Assembly (NCBI GenBank): GCA_918807975.1
Contig: OU964931.1
Span: 7,202,251 to 7,266,250, forward strand
Reading direction: 5' to 3'
Source: Aplidium turbinatum
Lineage: Eukaryota; Chordata; Ascidiacea; Aplousobranchia; Polyclinidae
Length of the DNA stretch: 64,000 bases
Below the pieces are notes generated by a model, which saw only the letters and a list, made by a program, of their open reading frames with translations, searched no databases and was not told the origin of the DNA. This document shows positions 8,625 through 19,220 of the stretch, in pieces. A program made the translations under genes and the position numbers. Numbering within the stretch: position 1 is the first letter of the stretch; the number at the start of each line of letters is the position of its first letter.

Positions 8625-10856
8625 ATGAGTGGTTCTATAGCCTACGGAAGCATGAGTACGGAGGGCCCAGCCCCTGCATATTATCCTGATCCGGAAAATG
8701 TGGAAAGTGGTGAGCTTCCAACATATACACAGACACAAAATGAAGCTCCTCCACCAACATACGAGTCCCTGTATGGAAAGCTGAAAGCTGCGAAGAGAAA
8801 CTCTACAGGAAATAGAAGAGCATTTTTGAAACACGTTTTCTCCATTTTGATGAATTCAAGTATGGCCCTGGAAGTCATTATTAACAAACACTTTGTCATT
8901 GAAACAAATTACACTCATCAAATTGTTGGTGGCATGTCTACTTTTTCTTTGCCATTATGTGACAAATATAGCTTCACCAATGTTGTTTTAATGTATGTAC
9001 ATAATATAATATACGTAAGTAAAACTCTCGATTCGCCAATTGAGCTCAAAATCGACTGATCGAACTCTCGCAAGATGTCGCGCTCAAGCAAAGCGAAGAT
9101 TACAATTAGGCCAAAAGTATGTTCCACACTTTGGACGCTCACCCGAACCATATCCTAGAAGAGCGTTGGCCAGAATTCTTGAAAAATATCAAAAAATTCT
9201 ACGACTACAGGACTACAAAGCAATCGGGTCTCAAATCGAATCCAGAACAACTTCAGTAAGCGATGAAGAACCCTCTAAAAACTTCTTCAAAGCAGAAGAA
9301 CAAAAGAAAAGAAAAAAAAAACAACTTAGGATCGCAAAAGTGACGTCTTGTCTGCAGTTATATGTATTGTATGTAGTATATTTAAGTTATTAAGTTAAAA
9401 GTATTCATTTACAAATAACTTTCAACACCAATCACTAGCCTATATATTATGAAGCTTATTTTGAAACAACACCAAGTCTATATCCTTATCACTTTATGAT
9501 ATTCTTATGCAGTTTCCTTTTTTCAGCTGGATTTACAATTTTCATTGCTCTCATGTTGGCTATCCCTATATTGATGATTGTGATAGGTAAGTACATACAA
9601 TAGTTTTTACTGCATATATGCTTGAATTCTAATTATAATATTGGATCATTTTTGGATAATGCTTCTGTTGTTGTCAATTAAAATATAAGTTACAGTATTA
9701 CAATATTGGTAGCCCGTATAAAGTTACTGTAATCTGAACTAAACATATATTTTTTTACCAAGGCGCCATTAACTTGAATAACTGTCGATTGGAGCCGTTT
9801 ATTCCTATTTGGTTGGTTGTCGGTGGTTCAGTATCAGCATGCTTACAAGTTTTTTCAATAACCAAGCGGATATCTAAAGCATGCAAAGGAGAATCTTCTG
9901 AAAGCAGTGATAATGATGGCGAGAGAATGCATAACTGTGTCACTGGCCTATTGGGCTGTTTCAATTTTGCTTGGTTTTTTGCAGGCAAGTTGTCTATCAA
10001 GTTCTATTTGAAATGAAATCATGCATGACGTTTTGGATGATAATTTTTACTTATGATTTGCAGTTAGTTAAAGAAGAAGAGAAGCTGGTGTACAAGTCTC
10101 CGCCCTGGTCAAAAATACCATGATGTCATACATTGGAGTCAACCAAACATATATGGTGAAACTACTTTGCTTTACTGTTCACACACTTCAATCCATATGT
10201 CTTGGTCGATTCCAATCTTTGACGTATATTTAAGTCATAGCATTTATGACCAAGGCCGAGACTTGTAGACCAGCTCCGATGAAGATACCATAGTTATGAT
10301 GTCACGTTCAAAGCATTGCTGTAGTTGGTAGGAAAGTTACAGGTAAAAAAGAAAATTTATTTGACCAATGCTTTTTCTCTCCAGCATGTGCTAATCCAAT
10401 TCTTTAACCACGAAGTATAAATTTAAACTTGTTTAAAAAATTAAATTGTTTTTGAATGCTCAAAAAACGAACTTGTTCCAGTTGGAAGTTTATTTATATT
10501 TTTTAAAATGGAGATTTTCGCATTTTAAATACTGTAGCATTATTTATATTTATTTATGTTATAAATGAAGTTACGTACTTATTTAGCAAAGAATTACAAC
10601 TCATGACTGTGTGCAGACAATATCTTCAAACTTTTAATAAATAATGTGCTTTATTGCAGGCAATGTCTGGGTGTACAGGGTTCACTCACCTAATACAAAC
10701 AATCCTTTTGCGTCGGATTATTGCGACTATACCACATTCTATCTGGCGTTTTGGCTTGTCACAGCCGTGTACATAGTTGTTCTCTATCTTTGTTGCTTTT
10801 CTTGTTGTATTGCGAGGGGTGCTTCCGCTACAGGGGCATCACGCAATCGGTCGTAG
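8625..10856 (+). CDS. TMEM272-like four-pass membrane protein, copy A
   Basis: Predicted 237 residues from four exons: 8625-8859, 9527-9586, 9763-9984 and 10660-10856; all introns are phase 1 and frames join exactly. The cytosolic-looking N-terminus has LPTY (31-34) and PPTY (43-46), a PPxY ligand for WW domains such as those of Nedd4-type ligases (family knowledge). TM1 (about 80-99) is coded by the 60-bp exon 2; CRLEPFIPIWLVVGG opens TM2 (about 111-133); an acidic serine loop (ESSESSDND) follows; TM3 spans the exon 3/4 junction (FNFAWFFAGNVWVY); a YCDY loop precedes TM4 (about 196-220) and a Cys-rich end. The ATG at 8625 follows an acceptor-like AG (8600-8601) by 23 bases; an in-frame ATG at 8652 is an alternative. 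The donor of intron 3 is GC (9985-9986) in a good GCAAGT context. The TMEM272 name is from the motif pattern; its biochemical role is unknown. Confidence 0.85.
9070..9345 (+). pseudogene. L1/Tx1-like LINE fragment inside intron 1 of copy A
   Basis: An open frame encodes KYQKILRLQDY...ESRTTSVSDEEPSKNFFKAEEQKKRKK. This resembles the linker ahead of the RT domain in L1-type ORF2 (R.R..w.eegEk.tkyFf.lEk). Copy B has unrelated sequence here, so it is not an exon of the gene. The piece is short and the family assignment tentative. Confidence 0.45.
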
Positions 10857-10868
10857 GCGAGGTATTTC

Positions 10869-11060
10869 GCAGACAGCAAATCAGTAATTTTTTTTACATT
10901 GATTCAACGTCTAAAGACGTCTGGGTCTCATTATTGCAACACGATAACGTTGGTTTAATGTTGCTCAACGAATGGTAGGATGTATTCTATTTCGGTTTGC
11001 AATTTCAGTCATTCTTTACATTGATACTTCATCTGAAGACGTTGAAACAATGTGAAAACA
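10869..11060 (+). repeat. Two short palindromic repeats after copy A
   Basis: Two hairpins with cores TTCAACGTCTAAAGACGT (about 10900-10917) and TCATCTGAAGACGTTGAAAC lie just after the stop codon. They belong to a dispersed family with a CAGACAGCAA-type end and a central ACGTCTGCAGACGT palindrome. The same pair follows copy B (30951-31155). Confidence 0.6.
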
Positions 11061-11209
11061 AGGAAAACATTGTGTTACTATGTTTTTGATTTGTCATTAT
11101 TATGTCACCTTATATCCTGGTACCGGTAACTACATGAATTGAATATTACATAACTACGTTGAATATTAACTACCCTTTTTTAAATATGTTCTATATGTAA
11201 GTTCAAGAA

Positions 11210-13016
11210 CAAGGCCGTTAACAGGATTTCTCGGGCCCGGTACCAATTTATTTTCGGGCCCTCTTCATTGACAATGTTATGAATATAAAGGTTGTGTACA
11301 AACTTTTACTGATGTGCTGTTAAAATGAGGATGACACATGCCGTTCAAAGTAGAAAATTAAGAAAAACACGAAAACCGCACGAAGGAATTAAAATGATTT
11401 GGCAAAGTCTTCAAATATTTTGATTCGCTCTGCGTGACTAAAACTCTATCAAACTAACTCTAACTAACTAACTCTATCAGGCTTAAACAACAATAGATGT
11501 GAAGCCAGGTCTTCCAAGTCAAATTAAAAAAGCTAACCACTCGACTACCTCTCTTGCTAACGAATTTACACCAGCTTGCAATATTCAGACATTTGTAAAT
11601 TTGCCTCCGGATTTGAACACCCCCACACTAGCCAGTATAGTATTATATACATATTTAAATGAGTTTCTACATTCTCCAATGCATATACAGTATCTGAATT
11701 CAGCAGTGATGTACGCACATACAAAAAATATTGACGCCGTCAGCTTAAACGTAAACGTTCGAAAAACCATACGCCGTATGCGTCAACGTAACTTGTAAAA
11801 AAGTTGGCGGCGTCGGCGTCAGCGCATGCAGGAGCGTAAACTAATTTTGTTTGCTAGGTGCCAAACATTCACACGGTATAAACCACTCGAAACAAACAAG
11901 TTTTATTTTGAATTTCCACGAAGATACACAAGCATCTGAAAGTGTTCATCTGACATTTTGCTGTGTTTTGGTTCCAATATGTCTTTGCCCATTGAAAACA
12001 TTCTTTCAACTGCAGCGCTGGAAGGTATTGGCGTGTTGTAGCAAAAAAAAATACATTAAAGAGTATGCGTTGACGCTATGCGCTAAAAAACCGCGAAAAC
12101 TTTACGGCGTAGTCTCAAGCGCAGACTATCCAAAAAAATGTGGCCGCAAGCGTTAGCGTAAACAAAAAGTCTACGCCTCAAGTATGCGGCATAGCCTATA
12201 CCTACATCTCTGTCTGAATTATATCTGCGTCCTAGGCAAAGGCTACTCTTCATTACACTTCCTTACCTTTTCCATGACCAGATCAAACTCGATATGCCAA
12301 AAGCATGGTCATTTAACAAATTTTGTGCAATCTTAAAATTTCCCTATCAGCAAAACTTACTATCTCTATCTAGTGGTTGCTTTTTTGAACTTTTATTTGT
12401 CACATAGCTCTAGAGTATTGCTTCCCGATTCCATTGATCCTTACTGGTCATTTTAGGCTCACCAGAAGAGAATTTACAGAAAAGTTAGTGCAGACGGTCA
12501 GAAAGTTTTCAATTTGATTTGAGAAAGGTTTTTGGGTCTAGGTCAAACATTTGCTGATGGCAGAAGTCTGAAAAGCGGTTTTGATCTAATTTTTAGTGCA
12601 GAAATAGGGATAGCAATCTTCTTACCTGTGCCATTTCAGTTTTTGAGTTTAAACAAACATTAGCCTGTTTATTTTGAAATTCGTATGTCGGGTTATTTCA
12701 CTTAATATTCGTAGTTAGGAAAATCACTATAGGCTACTAGACTAAACCAAATTCTTATTTTACTGTTTGGTGGCTGAAATGGCTATTCCACCACCACAAA
12801 GCTGAAGTTGACCCGGTATAACCGGAAGGGGGCCCGGTGCTTTACCATCTGTCGGCTGAAGTGGTTGTTTTAACCTCTGATGGCAATTCCTTTACATCTG
12901 ATTATATTAAGATATTGATAATGTTTGAAGTTGCGGAGAATCTATTAAATCCGGGCCCCCTAAATATTCCAGGCCCGGGTCGAAAAGTACCACCTAGACC
13001 CCCTGTCAACGCCCTG
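11210..13016. mobile_element. hAT element in block A (1,807 bp)
   Basis: The left end CAAGGCCGTTAACAGG pairs with the right-end complement CAGGGCGTTGACAGGG. The flanks are TTCAAGAA (11202-11209) and TTCAAGGA (13017-13024), 7 of 8 bases. The ends carry CGGGCCC-rich repeats. No transposase motif was recognised. It hosts MITE X2. Confidence 0.75.
11701..12212 (+). mobile_element. hAT-type MITE, family X (copy 2), uninterrupted
   Basis: It runs from CAGCAGTGATGTACGC to ACATCTCTG, with a perfect 8-bp duplication TCTGAATT (11693-11700 and 12213-12220). The body matches 1904-3947 without the insertion found there. The 101-codon open frame inside it is not supported by the other copy. Confidence 0.82.
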
Positions 13017-13400
13017 TTCAAGGACTTCAGTTGTTTGCTAACGCTTGTTGCTGATACTGTATCCAGGCTTATACGATTTTTTATTCGTGAGTATTTTTAC
13101 GATTTTTTATTAGCGTTAACATTAAATATATTATAAAGAGTATTTCTGTCCGTCTTCAATCGATCTTTGTTTTGAGTTGATAATTCCATAGCAAGGTATT
13201 ATTTGCTACCAGCTGATGTGCTTCTATAAAGCCACGTTACTAATCATGTTCATGTGGTGCTTTATATTTACATGACTCAGTGATTGCTCTGTAAAATGCA
13301 ACAAATTCGTCTGTGAAACATTTAAATTTGTTTTCACGTGAGTCATTTCAATCTTAAACAGCTAAGAAATCAATTTCGATTTGCTTGATCATCTTTGCTT

Positions 13401-13586
13401 AATTCACAATGTAGATATTAACGACCTGTTTTAGCCTGATTGATGTAGTAATAGCGAATTGCTCTAATAGCTTTCGGAACACAGTTCCCCAGTCATTCGC
13501 TATTACCACAGCGAACTCGCAGCATATTGTGAAGTAGACTAGCCTAAGCAACGATCATACTGCTAAAAGCAAAACTCAATCTATTG
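13401..13586. mobile_element. 186-bp insertion in block A relative to block B
   Basis: Block B reads straight through CATCTTTACTT at the matching place. Block A has CATCTTTGCTT, then 186 bases, then CATCTTCACTT. This is consistent with a target duplication of about 11 bp and insertion of a small element. The insert contains a weak inverted pair, GTAATAGCGAA and TTCGCTATTAC. Confidence 0.55.
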
Positions 13587-13683
13587 CATCTTCACTTAAG
13601 CTGAAAGCGAACAGAAAAAATAATCTCTTACATAGCTTGATTGGAGTGCATAACAGGAGTGCATGGTTATAGAGAGTAGTAGC

Positions 13684-14090
13684 CAGGGGCGCCGGAAGTG
13701 GGGGGGGGGGGGGGGGGCGGGGAGGCGATCGCCCCTCTGCCCTTAAAATTTCTCTGGATGGGGGCAAGGGGGGCAATGGTGCCCTTTTAAGGTCATGTGA
13801 GCTACTGCACATTTTTTAATATAACAATTTCTGCTATTCGCTTTTAGCTTAATTACAATCTTTCATTTTTGCCTCAAAATAATATTCACACACAAAATTC
13901 TGTATCACAGTAGATTACATGATGCCCTTTCGTGCTATTGTTCTTTATATACCTGTAGCCTATGTAGTTCTTGTATCATTACTCGATAGTGAGTTATTGT
14001 GTAGGTCACAAACATAATTTATTGAAATTCTACCACTCCTATGCTTCTTCAAAGACAGTTTTGTCACAACTATGTTTGATGTTATTGTTA
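13684..14090. other. hAT-like end with a long G run, then no recognisable feature
   Basis: CAGGGGCGCCGGAAGTGGG followed by a run of about 19 G looks like one end of a hAT element. I found no matching right end. From about 13800 to 14090 I see no coding or repeat signal. Confidence 0.35.
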
Positions 14091-14094
14091 TCAC

Positions 14095-14847
14095 CAGCTG
14101 TGATAATCAAACGCCAATGATTCGAGGCACCACGAACGACCGTTTTGCATTGCATACGACCAAAGGTAGAGCCGGATGGTCAGGATATTGTTGATGGCAG
14201 ACTTATGAGAAAAGAAAATGTTTGTCGTATGAGAAAAGAAATCGTTTACTGAACAGCAATGGCCGAGTGGCCATTGCTGATACAGCAATGGCCGAGTGGT
14301 TAGCGCGTTGGGCTCGCAGTCGAGAGCCTGCATGTTCGACTCCAGCCACCCGCACTTGCTGTTGTTTCTCTGGGCAAGAAACTTTACGATAATTGCCTCT
14401 ACCCAGTGATCGATTTCGAGTAATGGGTAGTACTAAATTTAAAGTCATAAATAGAGTAGACAACCGGAAACAGACATTGCCGTCGGCTGCAGCGTGGGTC
14501 AGGTGTACGTCGGAAGGCGTACACCGATGCATAGCGTTCAAGTCCGCTTTCCCGCAATGCAGGATAAAGATAAACAAACAAACAAACAAAACAAAGTTGC
14601 CATCGTTTACTGATGCAAATGTCTCATTGAAGACAACTAGTCTGCTGACAAGGAAGTGTTCTTTGAGGGTCAACTTGGGAAGAAGGATGACCTTCTTCAA
14701 ATCAATAGGAAATATGCTAGTGTTATCTGCATCACCATCCCGGTCTTCATGGTAATGGGTTCGAGCGGTTTTAGCTATTTCCTCATGATCTCGACCAACT
14801 TTGCAATGTTCACAACCATGGAGATTGGACATCGTCAGCTTCATCAT
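14095..14847 (-). pseudogene. Remnant of an uncharacterised repeat-encoded protein, split by a SINE
   Basis: On the minus strand 14603-14847 encodes HEEIAKTARTHYHED and then IFPIDLKKVILLPKLT with RLVVFNETFA. The DLQKV.LLP...RLVVFNETFA pattern recalls proteins of unknown function (DUF7869-like, from memory) spread by transposons. The SINE at 14253-14601 interrupts it. A 214-codon frame across the SINE is an accident of the SINE antisense being open. Confidence 0.5.
14253..14601 (+). mobile_element. tRNA-derived SINE, family A (copy 1)
   Basis: A tRNA-like head, A-box TGGCCGAGTGGTTAGCGCG and B-box-like TGTTCGACTCC, is followed by a body of about 200 bp and a GGATAAAGATAAACAAACAA tail. A 12-bp duplication ATCGTTTACTGA flanks it (14241-14252 and 14602-14613). 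About 28 extra 5' bases duplicate the head and form a perfect CAATGGCC-GAGT-GGCCATTG hairpin. Confidence 0.9.
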
Positions 14848-14935
14848 GCTCAGTGCCTTGTAGCCCTATAGGCTACAATCGTGATTGGATTAACTCAGGT
14901 GCCATTTTGATTGTGCTCACATGGCTAGAATCAGC

Positions 14936-15063
14936 AAGTTTTGTTTATTTTTTGACCAGGCATGAAATCTTTGTCGAAATAAGTTTTGAAGGTTCCAAAA
15001 ATTACTCAGTCTGAGGCTCCTATTTGTAGGATGAATAAGGAGGGATGGATAAAGGTATGATGT
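14936..15063 (-). pseudogene. pogo/Tigger transposase C-terminal fragment
   Basis: This matches 44148-44265 over about 115 bases with few differences. On the minus strand it encodes a degenerate VIFGTFKTYFDKDFMPG, like the LQPLDVSVFGPFK block of pogo-type DDE transposases. The rest of the element is not recognisable here. Confidence 0.55.
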
Positions 15064-15384
15064 AACCCAATAAGGCCCGCCATTTTGATTTTGTCACAAA
15101 CTGATCTTGAAATGAAAAAAGCGGTTACCAATGTGCGTTTTATTAATTGTGTTTTAGCATCTTTAAAGCACTTAGGCTATTTAGAACAATTTTAATAAAA
15201 TACAGTGATCACAGTTTTAAAATTATAGTTGATTTGCTAAATTACTGCTGAGTGGGCCTCAAAAAGGCACCAGTGCCTTAGTAAGGCCAGCCTTCTAAAC
15301 TCAATTGTTTGAGCCATAAATTGGAAAAAGGTATATTTATTAACTATGGTTTAACCAAGTTGGTAAAATTATGAAATCTACTTC

Positions 15385-15660
15385 TTCTTCATCGTGTGTC
15401 ACATGGCCGTAGCCCAGAGCATCACGCAGGCTCTTGCTCTATCGTTGAACTCGGCCAAATCCTGTGCAGAGCACCTTGCTTTTAGGTCAAGGCATTCGAG
15501 TAGATGTTGCATCGTTTGCTCCTGTCTACATTTACAACTTGTGCTCCCCATGGAATATCCCCAGTGTCTCATCAAAATTTTACACCTGCCAATAGGCTAC
15601 CACTTCTTAAGTGATTGAGGCATCGCCAATACTTCCACGGTTCACGCTTTCCGGGAGAAA
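15385..15660 (-). pseudogene. LINE ORF2 C-terminal fragment
   Basis: The minus strand encodes LNHLRSGSLL, then MRHWGYSMGSTSCKCRQEQ, TMQHLLECLDL and DLAEFNDRARACVMLWA. The W..lN.lR.G...C.C...QTM.HLLEC pattern is the cysteine-rich tail of I/Jockey/R1-type LINEs. Frame breaks make it a dead fragment. Confidence 0.65.
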
Positions 15661-15743
15661 GGCCCTCTATGAAATCTACTTAGGCCTACTGTAAGCTACG
15701 GAATTCCAATCGAAAACTGCTTTCCATAATTTTTCTTTCCATT

Positions 15744-15880
15744 GGTTATTCCACTGTTTGAGAGCTGTCCTGAACTGCGTTCTTCAAGCGCGCACCCCGA
15801 GAACCAACCAGCTCAGCTTGATCTTGAGGTTTTTTCGTGAAGAAAATTAGCCGCTTAACCAATTGAGCTATTGGGGCAGA
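15744..15880 (-). mobile_element. SINE, family B (fragment, head half)
   Basis: On the minus strand it has the tRNA-like head (CTGCCCCAATAGCTCAATTG, then GGTTCTCGGGGTGCGCG) and the start of the body up to GGAATAACC. The tail half is missing. Confidence 0.7.
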
Positions 15881-16073
15881 CAAGCTGAGCAATCGAGCTC
15901 CCACATCATGATTGCAATAAATAAGCAAAGCCTAATCGTCGATGCTCTGCACACCACACATTTTATAGCTGTGCCCTTCGCTTGCCTGACGACATAGGAA
16001 GAGAAGGAAGTATGATTACTAGGGCGAATTTTTGTTGCACTAAAATCGTGAGAAAGTTGCACTTAATTTTAAC

Positions 16074-16512
16074 CAGGGCTTTGGAGCAGGCGTAAATGTT
16101 AAGTTGCTCCAGCTCCAGGCTCCGAAAAGTGCTTTCATTATAATAATGACGACATATCAGTTTAATTTTTAAAGCTTAAAATTGCCTGCAGTCAACTGTT
16201 GCTAAAAATGGCACAACTTTATGAAATTTAAGGTACTTTATCAAAACGTCATGCGGAACTGCGTTTCAAAAACATATTCGTTAATTCGATGTCTGATTAC
16301 GCAAATAATTTCTTAATTTTGTGAAGGGTTGCTGTTAAATTATGTGAATTCAGCCAATAGTAGTGGTATCTTATGAAATACATCGGAGCCGGAGCTATTT
16401 TTCAAACAACTGGCTCCAGCTCCTTCTTCAGCTCCACTTGAATTTCACGTAGAGCTCCAGCTCCTTTGAAAATGCACGGCTCCGGCCCCGGGGCTCCGGC
16501 TCCAAAGCCCTG
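16074..16512. mobile_element. hAT MITE with CAGGGCTTTGGAGC ends (439 bp)
   Basis: The ends are CAGGGCTTTGGAGC and GCTCCAAAGCCCTG. A perfect 8-bp duplication ATTTTAAC flanks it (16066-16073 and 16513-16520). The ends repeat GCTCC/GGAGC words. It has no coding capacity. Confidence 0.92.
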
Positions 16513-16757
16513 ATTTTAACAAAAGTTGCAGTAAAAAGTTGCATTTATTTTATTTACTTTTTTACTATTTATTTACTTCTAAAGACTAGACACAACCTGT
16601 TTCCGTTTATGCGGGCTTGGCCAATGGCCAAGTCATACTTCCACTTCTAATTTAGTTCGGGCACTATCTTGCTTGGCTGAGGTTGTTGAACTTCTAGCTT
16701 GCAAGCAAACTGTTGCGTCATAGATAACATTGAGATGCAGCTAATCCATCACATAGC

Positions 16758-17822
16758 CAGTGGCGTAGGAGCATATGCTGCCGCCCCTGGCTTTCGTTGA
16801 AAATGCCGCCCTAAGTAGACTGCAGCAAATTTTGAAATAGTTTCATGTTCAAGCAATCTTTTCAATAAAAATAATTACAAATAATATTCCGCGTCTCAGA
16901 AGTTCTATAGGCCTATTGCTTGAGAAAGAAGCCTCACTGTCTCAGCGTTAAGGCCAAAAATAAAAGACAAAAAATGGACAACAAATGTATTAGGCAAATA
17001 AAAGATCAATAGCCGCCTCAAAATTGAATTTTTCGAGCTTTCGCCGAAGCAAAATCAGCGATAACATCTTCAAAATCAAGTTTTTGAACGTAGTCTCTTT
17101 CTATAGAAAGAATCTATTGAGCTGATAGCCGATCATCATCCATGGTACAGTAGAACGTAGATACTATACGACTTTATCATTTTGCGCTTTGAGAAACTCC
17201 TCTAGATTTATGACGTAATGAATGTTACTAAGAATTGAACAACAGACGGAGTACAGGCTACAGCTAGCTAGTACAGCTGTCGGTAGCAATGGCCGAGTGG
17301 TTAGCGCGTTGGGCTCACAGTCGAAAGTCTGCATGTTCGACTCCAGCCACCCGCACTTGCTGTTATTTCTCTAGGCAAGAAACTTTACGATAATTGCCTC
17401 TACCCAGTGATCGATTTCGAGTAATAGGTAGTACTAAATTTAAGTCATAAGTAAAGTAGACAACCGGAAACAGACATTGCCGTCGGCTGCAGCGTGGGTC
17501 AGGTGTACGTCGGAAGGCGTACACCGATGCATAGCGCTCAAGTCCGCTTTCCCGCAATGCAGGATAAAGATAAACAAACAGCTATCCAACATCATGCAAG
17601 AAGCAACTCGAGGTTTTTAGCTGTTGTTCTATCCTTAAATTTTTTAAGGTGTGCTAGCTGTCTCTTTGTAAATCATTTTTTTGTTTTACTTTTTATTTAT
17701 TTTTGCATTAGGCTACTTCATTTCTCGTGCTGTGTGCACTGTGCAGCTTCATTTTGCCGCCCCTTTGCAGCCTGCCGCCCCTGGCGCAGAGCCAGAACCG
17801 CCAGGTGGCTGCTACGCCACTG
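16758..17822. mobile_element. hAT element with CAGTGGCGTAG ends (1,065 bp)
   Basis: The ends are CAGTGGCGTAGGAGC and GCTACGCCACTG. A perfect 8-bp duplication CACATAGC flanks it (16750-16757 and 17823-17830). Near 16990-17070 the minus strand keeps a hAT C-terminal trace (FEDVIADFASAKARK). It contains SINE A2. Confidence 0.92.
17283..17582 (+). mobile_element. tRNA-derived SINE, family A (copy 2)
   Basis: Nearly identical over its length to 14283-14590: same A- and B-box-like words, same body, and a shorter tail GGATAAAGATAAACAAACA. The target duplication is unclear; ACAGCT near both ends is a weak candidate. It lies inside the hAT at 16758-17822. Confidence 0.88.
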
Positions 17823-18438
17823 CACATAGCTCTTTGTTATGCAAATCAAAGACAATAGAACCATACTAGAAACAGTTTTAATAGCATGTTTTTTAAACCA
17901 CTTCTTTCCATTTTGCGCAATACTTGATAAAAGTTGCATGAAAAATAGAAAAAAGTTGCAATATAAAATTCCTACAAACAGCTTAAAACATTATAGCCTA
18001 CCACATAAATTCTGAGTATTTAGGAAGCTGTAAAAAAAAAGTTGCAAAAGTTGCAAAAACTTGCCCTAATGACTACTGTATCTAATTCTAAATCGTTGAA
18101 TTGTTTAGCAATGCAATGACATTTAACACAACAGTTTACAGTAGTTTGGTCAGTTTTACTTTTTCTTTGAAATCAGTTAAAAATTCGCGACGCCAAAAAC
18201 AATTTTTAACTACCGGTACGCACAGTTTGAGAACCATTACTTGACTTCGGAATGCAGTAGCCTACCACTCGGAAGTAGTGAAGTAAAAAATTAAGTAAAA
18301 TCGTAGTAGGCTACAGTAGAATTCGCCTATAACGGCATCTCTAGGGGATTGCAAAAACTAACGTTATAGCCGAATTGACGTTATAGACGAACTACTGCAC
18401 ACTATTCCAAAACTATTGATTAAAGAAAGAGGTGTAGG

Positions 18439-19220
18439 CAGTGGCGTACGCAGGATTTTCTCAAGGGGGGGAGGGCCATTGAGAGTAGCGTAGCCAAGAA
18501 TTTTGAAAGGGGGGTTTTGACGACCGGCGGGCGAAGCCGGACGGCATTTTTGCTTAAGACGACACCCAGCGGCGGGGGGTCTGGGGGGCCTCCCCCAAAA
18601 AATTTTGGAAAAATTACTTTGAATTTGGGGCATTCTGAGAGCATTTTCAACAAAAATGTGGGTATGAATATTCCTGTAAAATGGTGCTGTCAGGTGGCAT
18701 AGCAAAAGGATAAGATCATGTTTTCTTCGGCATTTTTCGGAAATAAAGCTAAGTCTCTATGTTTTCTTGTTGTTAATTCCTGGCTGAGATGTTTGGTATT
18801 GGCAAACCTCGCTCTTTTAATGCAGTTTTGTTTAAAATTAGGCAAGTTTTTTGTAGACTGAAACCATCATTCTCAAACATAAAGAGACTGAAAGCATCAT
18901 TCTCAATATCGTGACGTCACACGCGTGCCAAAAGGGAGGTTGTAACCCCCAAGGCCCAACCCCCCTTGGCTATGCCACTGGCCATTGATATCCCTAGTTT
19001 AGACTTTATCCATTTCTCTCTCACTAATCACTATAATAGGCTTACAGAACACTATGCTACATTGGCATACCTGGGGTAGGTGGATTGGGCTATGTATTTC
19101 GTATTGGCTTAGTCTATAAAACAACATTGTTACAGTAATTGCTTTGACAGAGCAATGCAAAACATATTAGCAAAACAAACATATGGCCCAATGCCCCCCC
19201 CCCCCCTGCGTACGCCACTG
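18439..19220. mobile_element. hAT MITE with CAGTGGCGTACGCAGG ends
   Basis: The ends are CAGTGGCGTACGCAGG and CCTGCGTACGCCACTG. A perfect 8-bp duplication GGTGTAGG flanks it (18431-18438 and 19221-19228). It is split by family M copy 2. Confidence 0.93.
18483..18980 (+). mobile_element. hAT MITE, family M (copy 2)
   Basis: The ends are GAGTAGCGTAGCCAAGAATT and TTGGCTATGCCACTG, with a perfect 8-bp duplication GCCATTGA (18475-18482 and 18981-18988). The body aligns with the other three M copies. Confidence 0.93.

Larger units (their letters stand above)
8076..13669 (+). repeat. Duplicated block A (paralogous to about 27696-34617)
   Basis: From a LINE fragment through the TMEM272-like gene and its 3' flank, this block aligns collinearly with block B. 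Block A differs by a LINE piece in intron 1 (about 9070-9345), a hAT at 11210-13016, a 186-bp insertion at 13401-13586, and absence of about 2.3 kb present in B (about 31655-33965). The right edge is near 13669, after a shared AGGAGTGCATGGTT. Confidence 0.85.
16020..18068. mobile_element. hAT element hosting two further hATs and a SINE
   Basis: The left end TAGGGCGAATTTTTGTTGCA pairs with the right-end complement TAGGGCAAGTTTTTGCAAC. The flanks are ATGATTAC (16012-16019) and ATGACTAC (18069-18076), 7 of 8 bases. Its own sequence is rich in AAGTTGCA words near both ends. The insertions are 16074-16512 and 16758-17822. Confidence 0.78.

Noticed and set aside
9040-9393. 117-codon frame in intron 1 of copy A as an extra exon
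   Set aside because: Copy B has no counterpart, the exon 1 to exon 2 join is in frame without it, and it resembles a LINE linker.
13696-13720. Long G runs as regulatory G-quadruplexes (also 36366, 48302, 49571 as C)
   Set aside because: Each is near the end of a transposon with G-rich termini; homopolymer expansion is a simpler explanation.
14281-14350. tRNA gene-like sequence (also 5545-5612, 17283-17350, 27090-27149)
   Set aside because: A- and B-box-like words are present, but a proper acceptor stem and anticodon arm are not. Each continues into a repeated body and tail, so they are SINE heads.
14203-14847. 214-codon minus-strand frame
   Set aside because: It runs through a SINE in antisense and joins it to a decayed repeat-encoded protein; not a gene.
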